33,728 bases of DNA from positions 1 to 33,728 of the forward strand of contig JAGAWN010000123.1 of the NCBI GenBank assembly GCA_017941355.1, read 5' to 3'. A model generated the notes under the pieces. It did not search any database. It saw only the letters and a list, made by a program, of their open reading frames with translations, and had not been told where the DNA came from. This document shows positions 14,237 to 22,130 of this stretch, piece after piece. Within the stretch, counting starts at the first letter, position 1, and each line of letters starts with the position of its first letter. The position numbers and the translations under genes are program-made. The DNA is from Ruminiclostridium sp. GTDB lineage: Bacteria; Bacillota; Clostridia; Oscillospirales; Ruminococcaceae.

Positions 14237-16677
14237 ATTTTTTGAAAAAGTTTTTTGCGGGAATGCTCGCTGCTGTGATGATGTCCGTGTCCTGTGTTCC
14301 TGCTGTTTATGCGGAATATGATGCGCAGTCGGCAGAGGAGAGTGACGCAGTGCCGGAATTTGAACTGGCAACAGGCAAGATATTCGAGATGTCGGCAGGC
14401 ACTAAAGCGCTGGTCCCGATCAGCCTGAGACTTAAAAGATCCGGTTCATATTCCGAGATCGTCGTGAAGCTTACCGGCGGCAGCAGCGATGTTCAGGCTG
14501 AGGAGCAGGAGAAGATCATCGGCTCCGACAGCCTCAGCACCGGATTTATCATTACCGCAAGCCCTACCGCTGCACAGAGTTCATACGATTTTACCGTTTC
14601 TGCGACGATATATAAAAACGGAAGTGCGGTAGGAACTCAGACATTTCCGATAAAAGTAAAGGTAAAGAGCGACCTGCAGGTCAAGGGTCTGAACATTGAG
14701 TCCTATTCGGTAAGCAAGACCGGTATCAAGGCAGGCGATAAGTTCAGCATCACTGTTATCCTTAAAAATAACAGCGGTATTGATGTCAAGAGCGCCGAGC
14801 TGTTCCTTGACGGTATAGATACCACAAAGTTTGTACTGGATAACGGATTTTCAAAGCAGTATGTAGATATTCCCAACGGAAAGACGGGAGCGATAACATA
14901 TAATCTGATAGCACAAAAGGGAATCAAGCTGGAGCGTGAGAATCTGACGCTTACTCTCTCGTACTCGCTTGATTCAAGCAAATCCGAACTGTCGCGTCAG
15001 ACAAGCACTCAGGTGATCCTTAATTGTGTTCCCGAAGAGAGCGAGCAGGAAGCAAAGTACGGCGCTCATGATCTCGCTATGACCGGATATACTGTCAGCA
15101 GCACATCTGTAGAGAAAGGTACTAAATTCGAGCTTAACGTGACCGTAAAGAACAACGGCAAGGAAGAGATCAAGAGAGCGCGCGTAGCTGTAACTCCCGA
15201 CGGAACGAAGTTCGCTGTTGAAAGCGGTCTTAGCTACAACGATTTTGATATCAAGCCCGGTGAAACCAAGAGACTTACATTCAAGCTTATCGGCGGAACG
15301 GGTATCACTGCCGAAAGAGAGAATGTGCCGATTGAGATCGAATTCGGTTCCAATAAGTCAACGGTTCAGGCTGCTATTTCCTGCAAGCCCGAACCTTCCG
15401 CCGAGAAAAACGGAAAATACGACATCACGATGTCCAACTACAACGTAAGCGTGCCTAATGTTGCAGAGAACACACCCTTTACGCTTACCGTAACTGTACA
15501 TAACAGCAGCAAGAAGAAGATCGAGAGCGCACGCATCAATCTGCAGAATCTTGACGGTTCAAAGTTTGCTATGGATACCGGACTTCCTTTCTATGATTTT
15601 GACATAGAATCCGGTGAATCCAAGACTTTCACATTCCAGCTCATAGGCTGTAAGGGAATTGCTTCGGTAAGAGAAGTGATCTCTGTCGAGATAAACTACG
15701 GAGAGATAACAAATACCTCCTACGCTACAGTTGCCTGTGTTCCAAAGGAGGAAGAAAAGAAGGACGAGACCAAGACGTTCGCTCCTACCATAATCATTGA
15801 GAGCTACGATTTCGGCGGAGAATATGTTACAGCCGGACAGCAGTTCCCGCTGAATCTGGTTATCAAGAACGCTTCCGCAAATGCGGTCATCGACAACCTC
15901 AAGGTAACTATAAACGGTGTTGCCACAAAATCTGACGGTGCGGTCGCGTATTCTCCTGCGAACTCATCAAACTCTTTCTTCTTCGAGAATTTAGGTATTC
16001 ACGAAACAAAGAATATCTCTATGGATATTCTTGCGAGATCCGACGCCACACCTAACAGCTATCCTCTGGAGATCAGCTTTACTTACGAATACACGGTAAA
16101 GAAAGATCACTATCAGGCAAATCCTGTTTCCGAGAATATCACTATCCCGCTTCGTCAGGAGGACAGACTCGAAATAGGCGAACCGGAGAATCCGAACTAT
16201 CCTGTTCCCGTAGGAACACCGGTAACGATCAACGTGAACCTTGTAAACAAGGGCAAGAGCGATACATTCAACGTTTCCGCGGAAGTCAGCGGTGAGGGCT
16301 TCACAGTCGAGACTCCGAAATACTATGTCGGAAACATCAAGAGCGGCGTTGAAGAGATCTATGACGCAAAGATCACTCCCACACAGGCGGGAGGAGTTAC
16401 CGGAACGATACTTTTCACCTATGAGGACGCAAACGGTTCCGCCAAGAGCAAGGAAGTTGAGTTCAGCTTTGATTCCATGGAAGAATCCTTCGGTGGCATG
16501 GATATGTCTTTTGAGGGAATGTACGAGGATGTACCGGAGCAGGAGCCTGTGAATATCTGGCTTTTTGTCGGGATAGGCGCGGCTGTGCTTGTAGCGGTAA
16601 TTATCATAATCGTTGTTATAGTAAAGCACGCAAAGAAGAAGAAAGCCGAAGCAGAGGACGACGATGAAGATCTATGA
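14233..16677 (+). CDS. Secreted, membrane-anchored protein with CARDB-like repeats
   Basis: An 814-residue surface protein. It has a signal peptide (residues 1 to about 27, ending VYA), then at least three tandem beta-sandwich repeats of about 125 residues starting near residues 155, 280 and 390. Each has the pattern of an FSITV-type strand, NN or NSS, and a closing GETK or GESK turn before FxLIG. Two more Ig-like domains follow (about 530-740), then one membrane segment (about 776-798) and a Lys-rich, Asp/Glu-rich tail. CARDB-like folds mediate adhesion or protein contacts. Between the ATPase and permease genes it takes the place of a MacA-like adaptor, so I infer an extracellular sensor or chaperone for the exporter. 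Confidence 0.85.
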   Translation: MNFLKKFFAGMLAAVMMSVSCVPAVYAEYDAQSAEESDAVPEFELATGKIFEMSAGTKALVPISLRLKRSGSYSEIVVKLTGGSSDVQAEEQEKIIGSDSLSTGFIITASPTAAQSSYDFTVSATIYKNGSAVGTQTFPIKVKVKSDLQVKGLNIESYSVSKTGIKAGDKFSITVILKNNSGIDVKSAELFLDGIDTTKFVLDNGFSKQYVDIPNGKTGAITYNLIAQKGIKLERENLTLTLSYSLDSSKSELSRQTSTQVILNCVPEESEQEAKYGAHDLAMTGYTVSSTSVEKGTKFELNVTVKNNGKEEIKRARVAVTPDGTKFAVESGLSYNDFDIKPGETKRLTFKLIGGTGITAERENVPIEIEFGSNKSTVQAAISCKPEPSAEKNGKYDITMSNYNVSVPNVAENTPFTLTVTVHNSSKKKIESARINLQNLDGSKFAMDTGLPFYDFDIESGESKTFTFQLIGCKGIASVREVISVEINYGEITNTSYATVACVPKEEEKKDETKTFAPTIIIESYDFGGEYVTAGQQFPLNLVIKNASANAVIDNLKVTINGVATKSDGAVAYSPANSSNSFFFENLGIHETKNISMDILARSDATPNSYPLEISFTYEYTVKKDHYQANPVSENITIPLRQEDRLEIGEPENPNYPVPVGTPVTINVNLVNKGKSDTFNVSAEVSGEGFTVETPKYYVGNIKSGVEEIYDAKITPTQAGGVTGTILFTYEDANGSAKSKEVEFSFDSMEESFGGMDMSFEGMYEDVPEQEPVNIWLFVGIGAAVLVAVIIIIVVIVKHAKKKKAEAEDDDEDL

Positions 16678-18064
16678 TATGATTAGTATTTGTTTCCGCA
16701 ATCTGTGGAGACGAAAAGGAAGAACCATGCTGACGGTCATTGGTGTCGTTATCGGTTCGTGCGCCGTTATTGTAATGATATCTCTCGGTCTCGGAATGAG
16801 TCAGGCTATGGACAATATGCTTGCTTCATGGGGCGATCTGACATCGGTAACTATATACGGCGGTTCACGGGGCGGTATGTTTGACGAGGGCAGCAGCAGT
16901 TCCAAAACAACGGAAAAACCGAGACTTGATGATTCCGCTCTTGAGATATTCAAGGCAATGGAAGATGTTGAGGATATTGTTCCTAAAATGGAACTGTCAA
17001 GCGAGATGGTAGTAACAACTTCCGGAAGAAATGACAGATATCTTCTGTCCTATACCACAATAGTCGGTATAGATTTCACACAGTTCGACAAACTCGGATA
17101 TGAAGCTGAGCAGGGGATACTTCCCGACGAAAACAATAAAAAGGATTCTATTGTTTTCGGTCTTGAGGTACCATATTCCTTCACTGATACCAAAAAGCAC
17201 GGAGAAGCCGCTTATGCGAGAAAAACGGAGCTTCCGGACGGTACGGTAACACCTCCGTTCATAGACCCTATAGCCGATGATTTCAAAATTGCTATCGTAA
17301 ATACCAAAAAGACGAATGAGGACGGTTCTCACCCTGTCGGCGGAAAGGGATATGAATACACACTGCACGGTACATCTGTACTGAAGCAGGACACTATGTG
17401 GGAAACCCCTTACAGTATGTTCATTGATATCGAACTTGCGAAAGATATAATGGAGGCATACAATAAACTGAACAATGTGAAGAATGCAAAAGCGCCCGAA
17501 TATACACAGGTAAAGCTGCTCTGCAAGGATATCAACAGCGTTGACGCAGTTCAGAAGGCTGTGACCGATCTCGGATACAATGCGACAAGTATGGCGCAGG
17601 TAAGACAGCAGATGCAGGGTGAACTGGGAGTTATCCAGCTTGTACTGGGCGGTCTTGCGGCGATAAGTCTGCTTGTTGCAGCAATAAGTATCACGAACAC
17701 AATGATAATGTCTATTTACGAGCGCACAAAGGAGATAGGCATTATGAAAGTGCTGGGCTGCTACATCGGCAATATAAGACTTATGTTTCTTATGGAGGCC
17801 GGAATGATAGGACTGCTCGGAGGGATCATAGGCACGGTCATCAGCTACGGCATTTCGATAATAATGAACTCGTTTGCGGGTTCGGCTTTTTCGGAGGCGC
17901 TCGGTATCTATACCGAGGGTGATGCCGGTCAGGTCTCGATAATCCCGCTGTGGCTGGTACTTCTGGCACTTGTTTTCTCAACTATCATCGGACTTATCTC
18001 AGGTTACTATCCGGCAAACCGCGCTGTAAAGATAAGCGCGCTCGAAGCTATCAGAAACGAATGA
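16664..18064 (+). CDS. MacB/FtsX-type ABC transporter permease
   Basis: A 466-residue permease with the MacB plan: a first membrane segment (about residues 20-45) after the NLWRRKGRTMLTVIGVVIGS motif, a large extracytoplasmic domain (about 46-320) and three C-terminal membrane segments (about 327-350, 372-398 and 420-445). The cytoplasmic loop YERTKEIGIMKVLGC is the coupling motif that contacts the ATPase. Such transporters push lipids, peptides or antibiotics outward, or act as signal transmitters, without carrying substrate through the membrane. The ATG at 16664 overlaps the CARDB gene by 14 bases, giving a tightly coupled three-gene operon. A strong terminator follows directly. Confidence 0.93.
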   Translation: MKIYDMISICFRNLWRRKGRTMLTVIGVVIGSCAVIVMISLGLGMSQAMDNMLASWGDLTSVTIYGGSRGGMFDEGSSSSKTTEKPRLDDSALEIFKAMEDVEDIVPKMELSSEMVVTTSGRNDRYLLSYTTIVGIDFTQFDKLGYEAEQGILPDENNKKDSIVFGLEVPYSFTDTKKHGEAAYARKTELPDGTVTPPFIDPIADDFKIAIVNTKKTNEDGSHPVGGKGYEYTLHGTSVLKQDTMWETPYSMFIDIELAKDIMEAYNKLNNVKNAKAPEYTQVKLLCKDINSVDAVQKAVTDLGYNATSMAQVRQQMQGELGVIQLVLGGLAAISLLVAAISITNTMIMSIYERTKEIGIMKVLGCYIGNIRLMFLMEAGMIGLLGGIIGTVISYGISIIMNSFAGSAFSEALGIYTEGDAGQVSIIPLWLVLLALVFSTIIGLISGYYPANRAVKISALEAIRNE

Positions 18065-18073
18065 CAGATATGC

Positions 18074-18116
18074 AAAAACGTACTTAAATCGGTATTGCGG
18101 TTTAAGTACGTTTTTT
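18074..18116 (+). terminator. Rho-independent terminator of the ABC operon
   Basis: A perfect 15-pair stem (18074-18088 with 18101-18115) with a 12-base loop and a run of six or seven T, ten bases after the permease stop codon. Confidence 0.92.
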
Positions 18117-18198
18117 GTATGTTGTATATCAGATGATTAAATAACGGCAGCGAAAAAAAACGTGGAGTAGAAACTGTCCCGCGGAGTCGCCGCGGCTC

Positions 18199-18607
18199 GT
18201 CCGTGTCTCTGCCGAACGCTTTAGATCTTCTGAAAACTCCGGACTGCGGGGCAGAAAAAGCCGCCCGTTACTGAAAAGTAACGAGCGGTAAAACGGGCGA
18301 ATGCCCGTGTCTCTGTCTAACGTTTTAGATGTTACTCCGGACAGCGGGGCAGAAAAAGCCGCCCGTTACTGAAAAGTAACGAGCGGCAAAACGGGCGAAT
18401 GCCCGTGTCTCTGCCGAACGCTTTAGATGTTACTCCGGACTGCGGGGCAGAAAAAGCCGCCCGTTACTGAAAAGTAACGAGCGGCAAAACGGACGAATGC
18501 CCGTGTCTCTGTCTAACGCTTTAGATTTTTTGAAAACTCCGGACTGCGGGGCAGAAAAAGCCGCCCGTTACTGAAAAGTAACGAGCGGCAAAACGGGCGA
18601 ATGCCCG
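18199..18607 (-). repeat. Tandem array of terminator-bearing repeats downstream of tRNA-Leu
   Basis: Four nearly identical copies, with the shared CAGAAAAAGCCGCCCG motif at 18252, 18350, 18448 and 18552 (periods 98, 98 and 104), plus a partial unit at 18199-18250. Read on the minus strand, each unit has a small hairpin (CGGGCATTCGCCCG), then a 13-pair hairpin with loop TTTC and a T run: a complete intrinsic terminator. The array starts directly at the CCA end of the tRNA gene. Copies differ by only a few bases, indicating recent duplication. The rest of 18117-18198 holds only a short CCGCGG palindrome (18179-18195). Confidence 0.88.
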
Positions 18608-18690
18608 TGGTGCGGGTAACAGGAGTTGAACCTGCACGGTTGCCCACCGGAACCTAAATCCGGCGCGTCTGCCAATTCCGCCATACCCGC
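18608..18690 (-). tRNA. tRNA-Leu (anticodon UAG), CCA encoded
   Basis: The minus strand reads GCGGGTA (18690-18684) paired with TACCCGC, then A and an encoded CCA. The anticodon stem CCGGA/TCCGG encloses TTTAGGT, giving anticodon UAG, which reads CUN leucine codons. The T arm has the GGTTCAA sequence. The long variable arm (around TGGGCAACCG) is the class II feature of leucine tRNAs. Length is 83 bases with CCA. Confidence 0.95.
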
Positions 18691-18705
18691 ATAAATGATG
18701 TTAAT

Positions 18706-18734
18706 ATTATAGCACCATTTTTCGATGTTGTCAA
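18706..18734 (-). promoter_or_regulatory. Consensus sigma-A promoter of tRNA-Leu
   Basis: On the minus strand TTGACA (18734-18729), 17 bases, TATAAT (18711-18706), preceded by TGC as an extended -10. It lies 16 bases before the tRNA 5' end. Confidence 0.82.
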
Positions 18735-18740
18735 TATATA

Positions 18741-18780
18741 AAGGAAAAGAAACTCCCGCAGTTTTATTGACTGCGGGAGT
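18741..18780 (-). terminator. Terminator of the TIM barrel/acyl-CoA synthetase gene
   Basis: On the minus strand a perfect ten-pair stem (18780-18771 with 18761-18752) is followed by TTTCTTTTCC. It lies twelve bases after the stop codon and just before the tRNA promoter. Confidence 0.85.
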
Positions 18781-18792
18781 CAGTGAGTGTTA

Positions 18793-21318
18793 TTATGCCG
18801 TAACTATCTTGTTTGCGCTGTGCAGACCGAGCTTTTCGACTGCCTGTTCGCGCATCTTGTATTTGAGGATCTTTCCGGCTGCGTTCATCGGGAATTCGTC
18901 AACAAAGTCAACATACCTCGGTACTTTATGCTTTGCCATGTGATCGAGAACGAACTGTTTGATCTCTTCCTCAGATGAAGTTTCACCGTCGTTGAGGATT
19001 ATGCAAGCCATGATCTCTTCGCCGTAGTCCTTATCCGGAACACCGATGACTTGAACATCCTTTACTTTCGGGTGAGTGTAGAGGAAGTCCTCGATCTCTT
19101 TCGGGTAGATGTTCTCACCGCCGCGGATTATCATATCCTTGATACGTCCGGTGATCTTATAGTATCCGTCGGAGGAGCGGCGTCTTGCAAGGTCGCCTGT
19201 ATGCAGCCAGCCCTCGGAATCTATCGCCGCCGCGGTCGCTTCGGGCATCTTGTAGTAGCCCTTCATTATATTGTATCCGCGTGCTACGAACTCGCCGTCA
19301 GTATCGTCCGGCAGATCCTCGTTTGTTTCGGGATCAACGATCTTGCACTCAACACCGAATATCGGTCCGCCGACAGTGTTCACGCGCTGCTCGATAGAGT
19401 CTGTGGTCTTTGACATCGTGGTGGCGGGAGAAGCTTCGGTCTGACCGTAGGTAATGCAGATCTCGCTCATGTGCATCTTCTCGATGACTTCTTCCATAGT
19501 CTTGATAGGGCAGGGGGAGCCGGCCATGATACCTGTTCTCATGTGCGAGAAGTCTGTAGTCGGGAAGTTCTCATTGTTGAGCATAGCAATAAACATGGTC
19601 GGAACACCGTGGAAGCAGGTTATCTTCTCTTTGTTTATGCAGTTGAGTCCCTTGCGGGGCGAGAATGCCGGGATAGGCGACATTGTAACTCCGTGGGTAA
19701 CAGAGGCTGTCATTGCAAGCACCATACCGAAGCAATGGAACATAGGAACCTGTATCATCATTCTGTCGGCAGTTGATAAGTCCATGCAGTCGCCGATAGC
19801 CTTGCCGTTGTTGACAACATTGTAGTGTGTGAGCATTACACCTTTCGGGAATCCTGTCGTTCCGGAGGTGTACTGCATATTTGCAACATCGTCTTTATTG
19901 ATAGTGCGGCGGAACTTCTCAACCTCGCTGTAGGGAACTTCGGAAGCCTTGGCGTTAGCTTCCTCCCATGTGTAAGCACCGGGCATCTCGAAGCCGTCTG
20001 TTATGATGTTTTTCAGTACAGGCAGACGCTTGGAGCTGAGCTTGCCTTTTTCGCAGCTGTCAAGTTCGGGACATATCTCGCGGATTATCTCCTTGTAGTT
20101 GCTGTCCTTATAGCTGTCGATCATAACGAGAGTGTGAGTGTCGGACTGACGGAGCAGATACTCTGTTTCGTGTATTTTGTAAGCGGTATTGACAGTAACA
20201 AGAACCGCGCCTATCTTTGTGGTAGCCCAGAAAGTGATGTACCATGACGGAACATTGGTTGCCCAGATAGCCACATGATCGCCCTTTTTCACACCCATTG
20301 CGATGAGCGCGCGTGCGAAGTTGTCAACATCGTCACGGAACTCGGGGTATGTTCTTGTGTAGTCAAGCTCGGTATAGCGGAAAGCGTACTGATTCGGGAA
20401 TTCCTCGCATACGCGGTCAAGAACGTCCGGGAATGTGTAGTTTATCAGGCGCTCCTTAGGCCAGATGTACTTGCCTGCCTTGCGGTTGTCGTCCTGGAGC
20501 GGGTGCTTGTGGTGAACGTGATAAGGTGCCATGAAGTTTGCAAAGTGGGGGACAACGATACCGGCATCGCAAAGCTCGTTTGACCAGCGCTTTACCCATT
20601 CGAGAGTAACGTAACCGCCATAGTTTATGCTTCTGAGAGCTTCGAGGATATCCTTTATCGGCATATCGCCCTCGCCCATGAGTTTGTATTCCAGCTTTCC
20701 GTTATTGTAGGTGCTGTCCTTGATGTGAGTATATTTGATGTGTTCTCCGAGATTTGCGACTGTTGTTTCGGGCTTTTCACCAGTGAATCTGTAGGGGTGG
20801 TGGGTATCCCAGAGCGCGCCGACTTTACGGCTTCCCACAGCTTCAAGCACCTTGCACAGACGTTTTGTATCGCAGTAATCACCGTTTGTCTCGACAAGCA
20901 GAGTAACGTTGTATTCCTCGGCAAGAACTGCAAGTTCTTTCAGTTCCGAAATAACAAATTCGTCGTCAACAAGACCGGAGGGTGCAAGTCCGTCGTCCGC
21001 GAGGATACGAACGAACTGAGTTCCCATTTTACTTGCAAGCTTCATGTATTCGATTATTTCTGTCTTGTTTTCGGCAGATTTCTCCTTGAAGCGAAGAGTT
21101 GCGCCGGACGAGAAGCATGAGATCTCAAGTCCGAGACTGTTCAGCTTTGCGATAGTTGCGGGGAGCTGCTTTTCCGTAAACGGCTTTGCCTTGACAGAGA
21201 AAATGTCGTTTCCGAGACCGCGCATCTCGATTCCGTCGAAGTTCAGGTCTTTAGCCATTGAGTAGATGTCCGACCATTCAAAATCGGCACAGGCGAGAGT
21301 TGAGAAGCTTAATTTCAT
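18793..21318 (-). CDS. Fusion of a xylose-isomerase-like TIM barrel and an AMP-forming acyl-CoA synthetase
   Basis: 841 residues in one uninterrupted frame. Residues 1-265 form a sugar phosphate isomerase/epimerase-like TIM barrel with metal ligands in VETN (Glu143), WDTHH (Asp171), THIKD (His198) and LEWV (Glu240). Residues about 290-841 form an acyl-CoA synthetase: YTSGTTGFPKGVMLTH (483-498), YGQTEASP, GWLHTGDLARR, GRIKDMIIRGGENIYPKEIE and the C-terminal catalytic lysine in NAAGKILKYK. This half activates a carboxylic acid with ATP and joins it to CoA. The ATG at 21318 has GGAGG about ten bases upstream; an in-frame extension to 21429 reads through the T-box terminator and is not real. A T-box leader controls it. 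The substrates of both halves are unknown. Confidence 0.92.
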   Translation of the reverse strand: MKLSFSTLACADFEWSDIYSMAKDLNFDGIEMRGLGNDIFSVKAKPFTEKQLPATIAKLNSLGLEISCFSSGATLRFKEKSAENKTEIIEYMKLASKMGTQFVRILADDGLAPSGLVDDEFVISELKELAVLAEEYNVTLLVETNGDYCDTKRLCKVLEAVGSRKVGALWDTHHPYRFTGEKPETTVANLGEHIKYTHIKDSTYNNGKLEYKLMGEGDMPIKDILEALRSINYGGYVTLEWVKRWSNELCDAGIVVPHFANFMAPYHVHHKHPLQDDNRKAGKYIWPKERLINYTFPDVLDRVCEEFPNQYAFRYTELDYTRTYPEFRDDVDNFARALIAMGVKKGDHVAIWATNVPSWYITFWATTKIGAVLVTVNTAYKIHETEYLLRQSDTHTLVMIDSYKDSNYKEIIREICPELDSCEKGKLSSKRLPVLKNIITDGFEMPGAYTWEEANAKASEVPYSEVEKFRRTINKDDVANMQYTSGTTGFPKGVMLTHYNVVNNGKAIGDCMDLSTADRMMIQVPMFHCFGMVLAMTASVTHGVTMSPIPAFSPRKGLNCINKEKITCFHGVPTMFIAMLNNENFPTTDFSHMRTGIMAGSPCPIKTMEEVIEKMHMSEICITYGQTEASPATTMSKTTDSIEQRVNTVGGPIFGVECKIVDPETNEDLPDDTDGEFVARGYNIMKGYYKMPEATAAAIDSEGWLHTGDLARRRSSDGYYKITGRIKDMIIRGGENIYPKEIEDFLYTHPKVKDVQVIGVPDKDYGEEIMACIILNDGETSSEEEIKQFVLDHMAKHKVPRYVDFVDEFPMNAAGKILKYKMREQAVEKLGLHSANKIVTA

Positions 21319-21370
21319 TTGTTTTTCCTCCTTAAATGAAACTGTGGGTTTCGGACGGCTTTTAAAAAAT

Positions 21371-21625
21371 AAAAAACCGTCCCAAAGAATTTCTTTGAGA
21401 CGGGAATAAACATATACCCGCGGTACCACTCAAATTGCGCATAAACGCGCCACCTCAGGCTCCAATAAGCCTTATGCCTTAACGCGGCAGAACGGGAAAC
21501 ACTACTTGAAACTTCGTTCACATTTCCGACTCGGAAGGGAGCTGTCCTGGTATGTCCGCTGCCGTTTCGCATCACCCAACGGCTTTCTGAAAACATTCAT
21601 ACCGACGATCTTCGTCATAGTCATT
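21371..21625 (-). promoter_or_regulatory. T-box riboswitch leader
   Basis: On the minus strand the leader holds the T-box core TGGTACCGCGGG (21428-21417), which can pair with the NCCA end of an uncharged tRNA, followed by a terminator stem (21403-21391 with 21389-21377) and six T (21376-21371). Upstream a Stem I-like hairpin is formed by GGTATG and CATACC around an inner CCGTT/AACGG apical hairpin with a GGTGATGCG loop. I cannot assign the specifier codon safely: the candidate bulge after CATACC reads AGGACAGCTCC. The next gene is the fusion enzyme, starting 53 bases after the terminator. The T-box motif is observed; regulation by an amino acid follows from the class. Confidence 0.9.
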
Positions 21626-21631
21626 GTTGGT

Positions 21632-21660
21632 ATAATATCACATTTTTTCAGATTTGTCAA
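21632..21660 (-). promoter_or_regulatory. Sigma-A promoter of the T-box transcript
   Basis: On the minus strand TTGACA (21660-21655), 17 bases, TATTAT (21637-21632). It puts the transcript start near 21625 and gives a leader of about 300 bases. Confidence 0.78.
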
Positions 21661-21832
21661 CACTTTTTTGAAAAAATTTTGATTTTTACGGAATTTTCAC
21701 CCTGCGTATGTCTCAAAACCGAAGTATCCTTCCGCGCACATTGTCCGGGGATCTTTCTTATCAGAGTCACTTACATTCTCACAGCATTTCATGCACCTCC
21801 GTTTATCAGCATACAGTTGTATTATGACATAT

Positions 21833-21939
21833 TTAGGGAACCGCTGATTAAATCGCTTTTACCAAAGAATCGACACCGTGAAAGGCGTATAATATCAACA
21901 TTGATATTTCTGATGTCGATTTAATCAGCGGTTCCTTAG
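21833..21939. mobile_element. Small inverted-repeat element (MITE) with TTAG target duplication
   Basis: GGAACCGCTGATTAAATCG (21837-21855) is repeated in perfect inverted form at 21917-21935. Direct TTAG repeats flank it at 21833-21836 and 21936-21939. The interior (61 bases) holds an eight-pair palindrome around 21891-21908 and no gene. A four-base YTAR duplication is typical of IS5-group transposases, so this is probably a non-autonomous element moved by one. The bases on either side (21661-21832 and 21940-22047) show no gene, RNA or clear regulatory site. Confidence 0.75.
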
Positions 21940-22047
21940 ATATATCTGTCAAGAAAAGATTTGTGTGGAAATACATTATAATAAGCAGCGTGTTTGAGAT
22001 TAAACAGACAAGCTTTAAGAAAAATGTAAATATTTTACAAAAGCCTA

Positions 22048-22076
22048 TTGATTTTGTTGAAAAAATGTGTTATATT
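22048..22076 (+). promoter_or_regulatory. Sigma-A promoter of the GGDEF-EAL gene
   Basis: TTGATT (22048-22053), 17 bases, TATATT (22071-22076). A small bulged hairpin (GGAT-AACT with AGTT-AT-ATCC, 22085-22107) lies in the leader just before the ribosome binding site. I do not recognise it as a known riboswitch. Confidence 0.6.
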
Positions 22077-22130
22077 TATATATAGGATAACTTGGGTAGT
22101 TATATCCTGTTTTGGACAGAAGGTGGTTAA

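Noticed and set aside
18199-18607. CRISPR array
   Set aside because: The repeats are about 100 bp and contiguous, with no short repeats separated by unique spacers and no cas genes; each unit is a terminator.
21319-21429. N-terminal extension of the fusion enzyme
   Set aside because: The extra 37 codons read through the T-box terminator, and a strong ribosome binding site marks the start at 21318.
22085-22107. Riboswitch before the GGDEF-EAL gene
   Set aside because: Only a small bulged hairpin; none of the conserved c-di-GMP riboswitch sequences are present.
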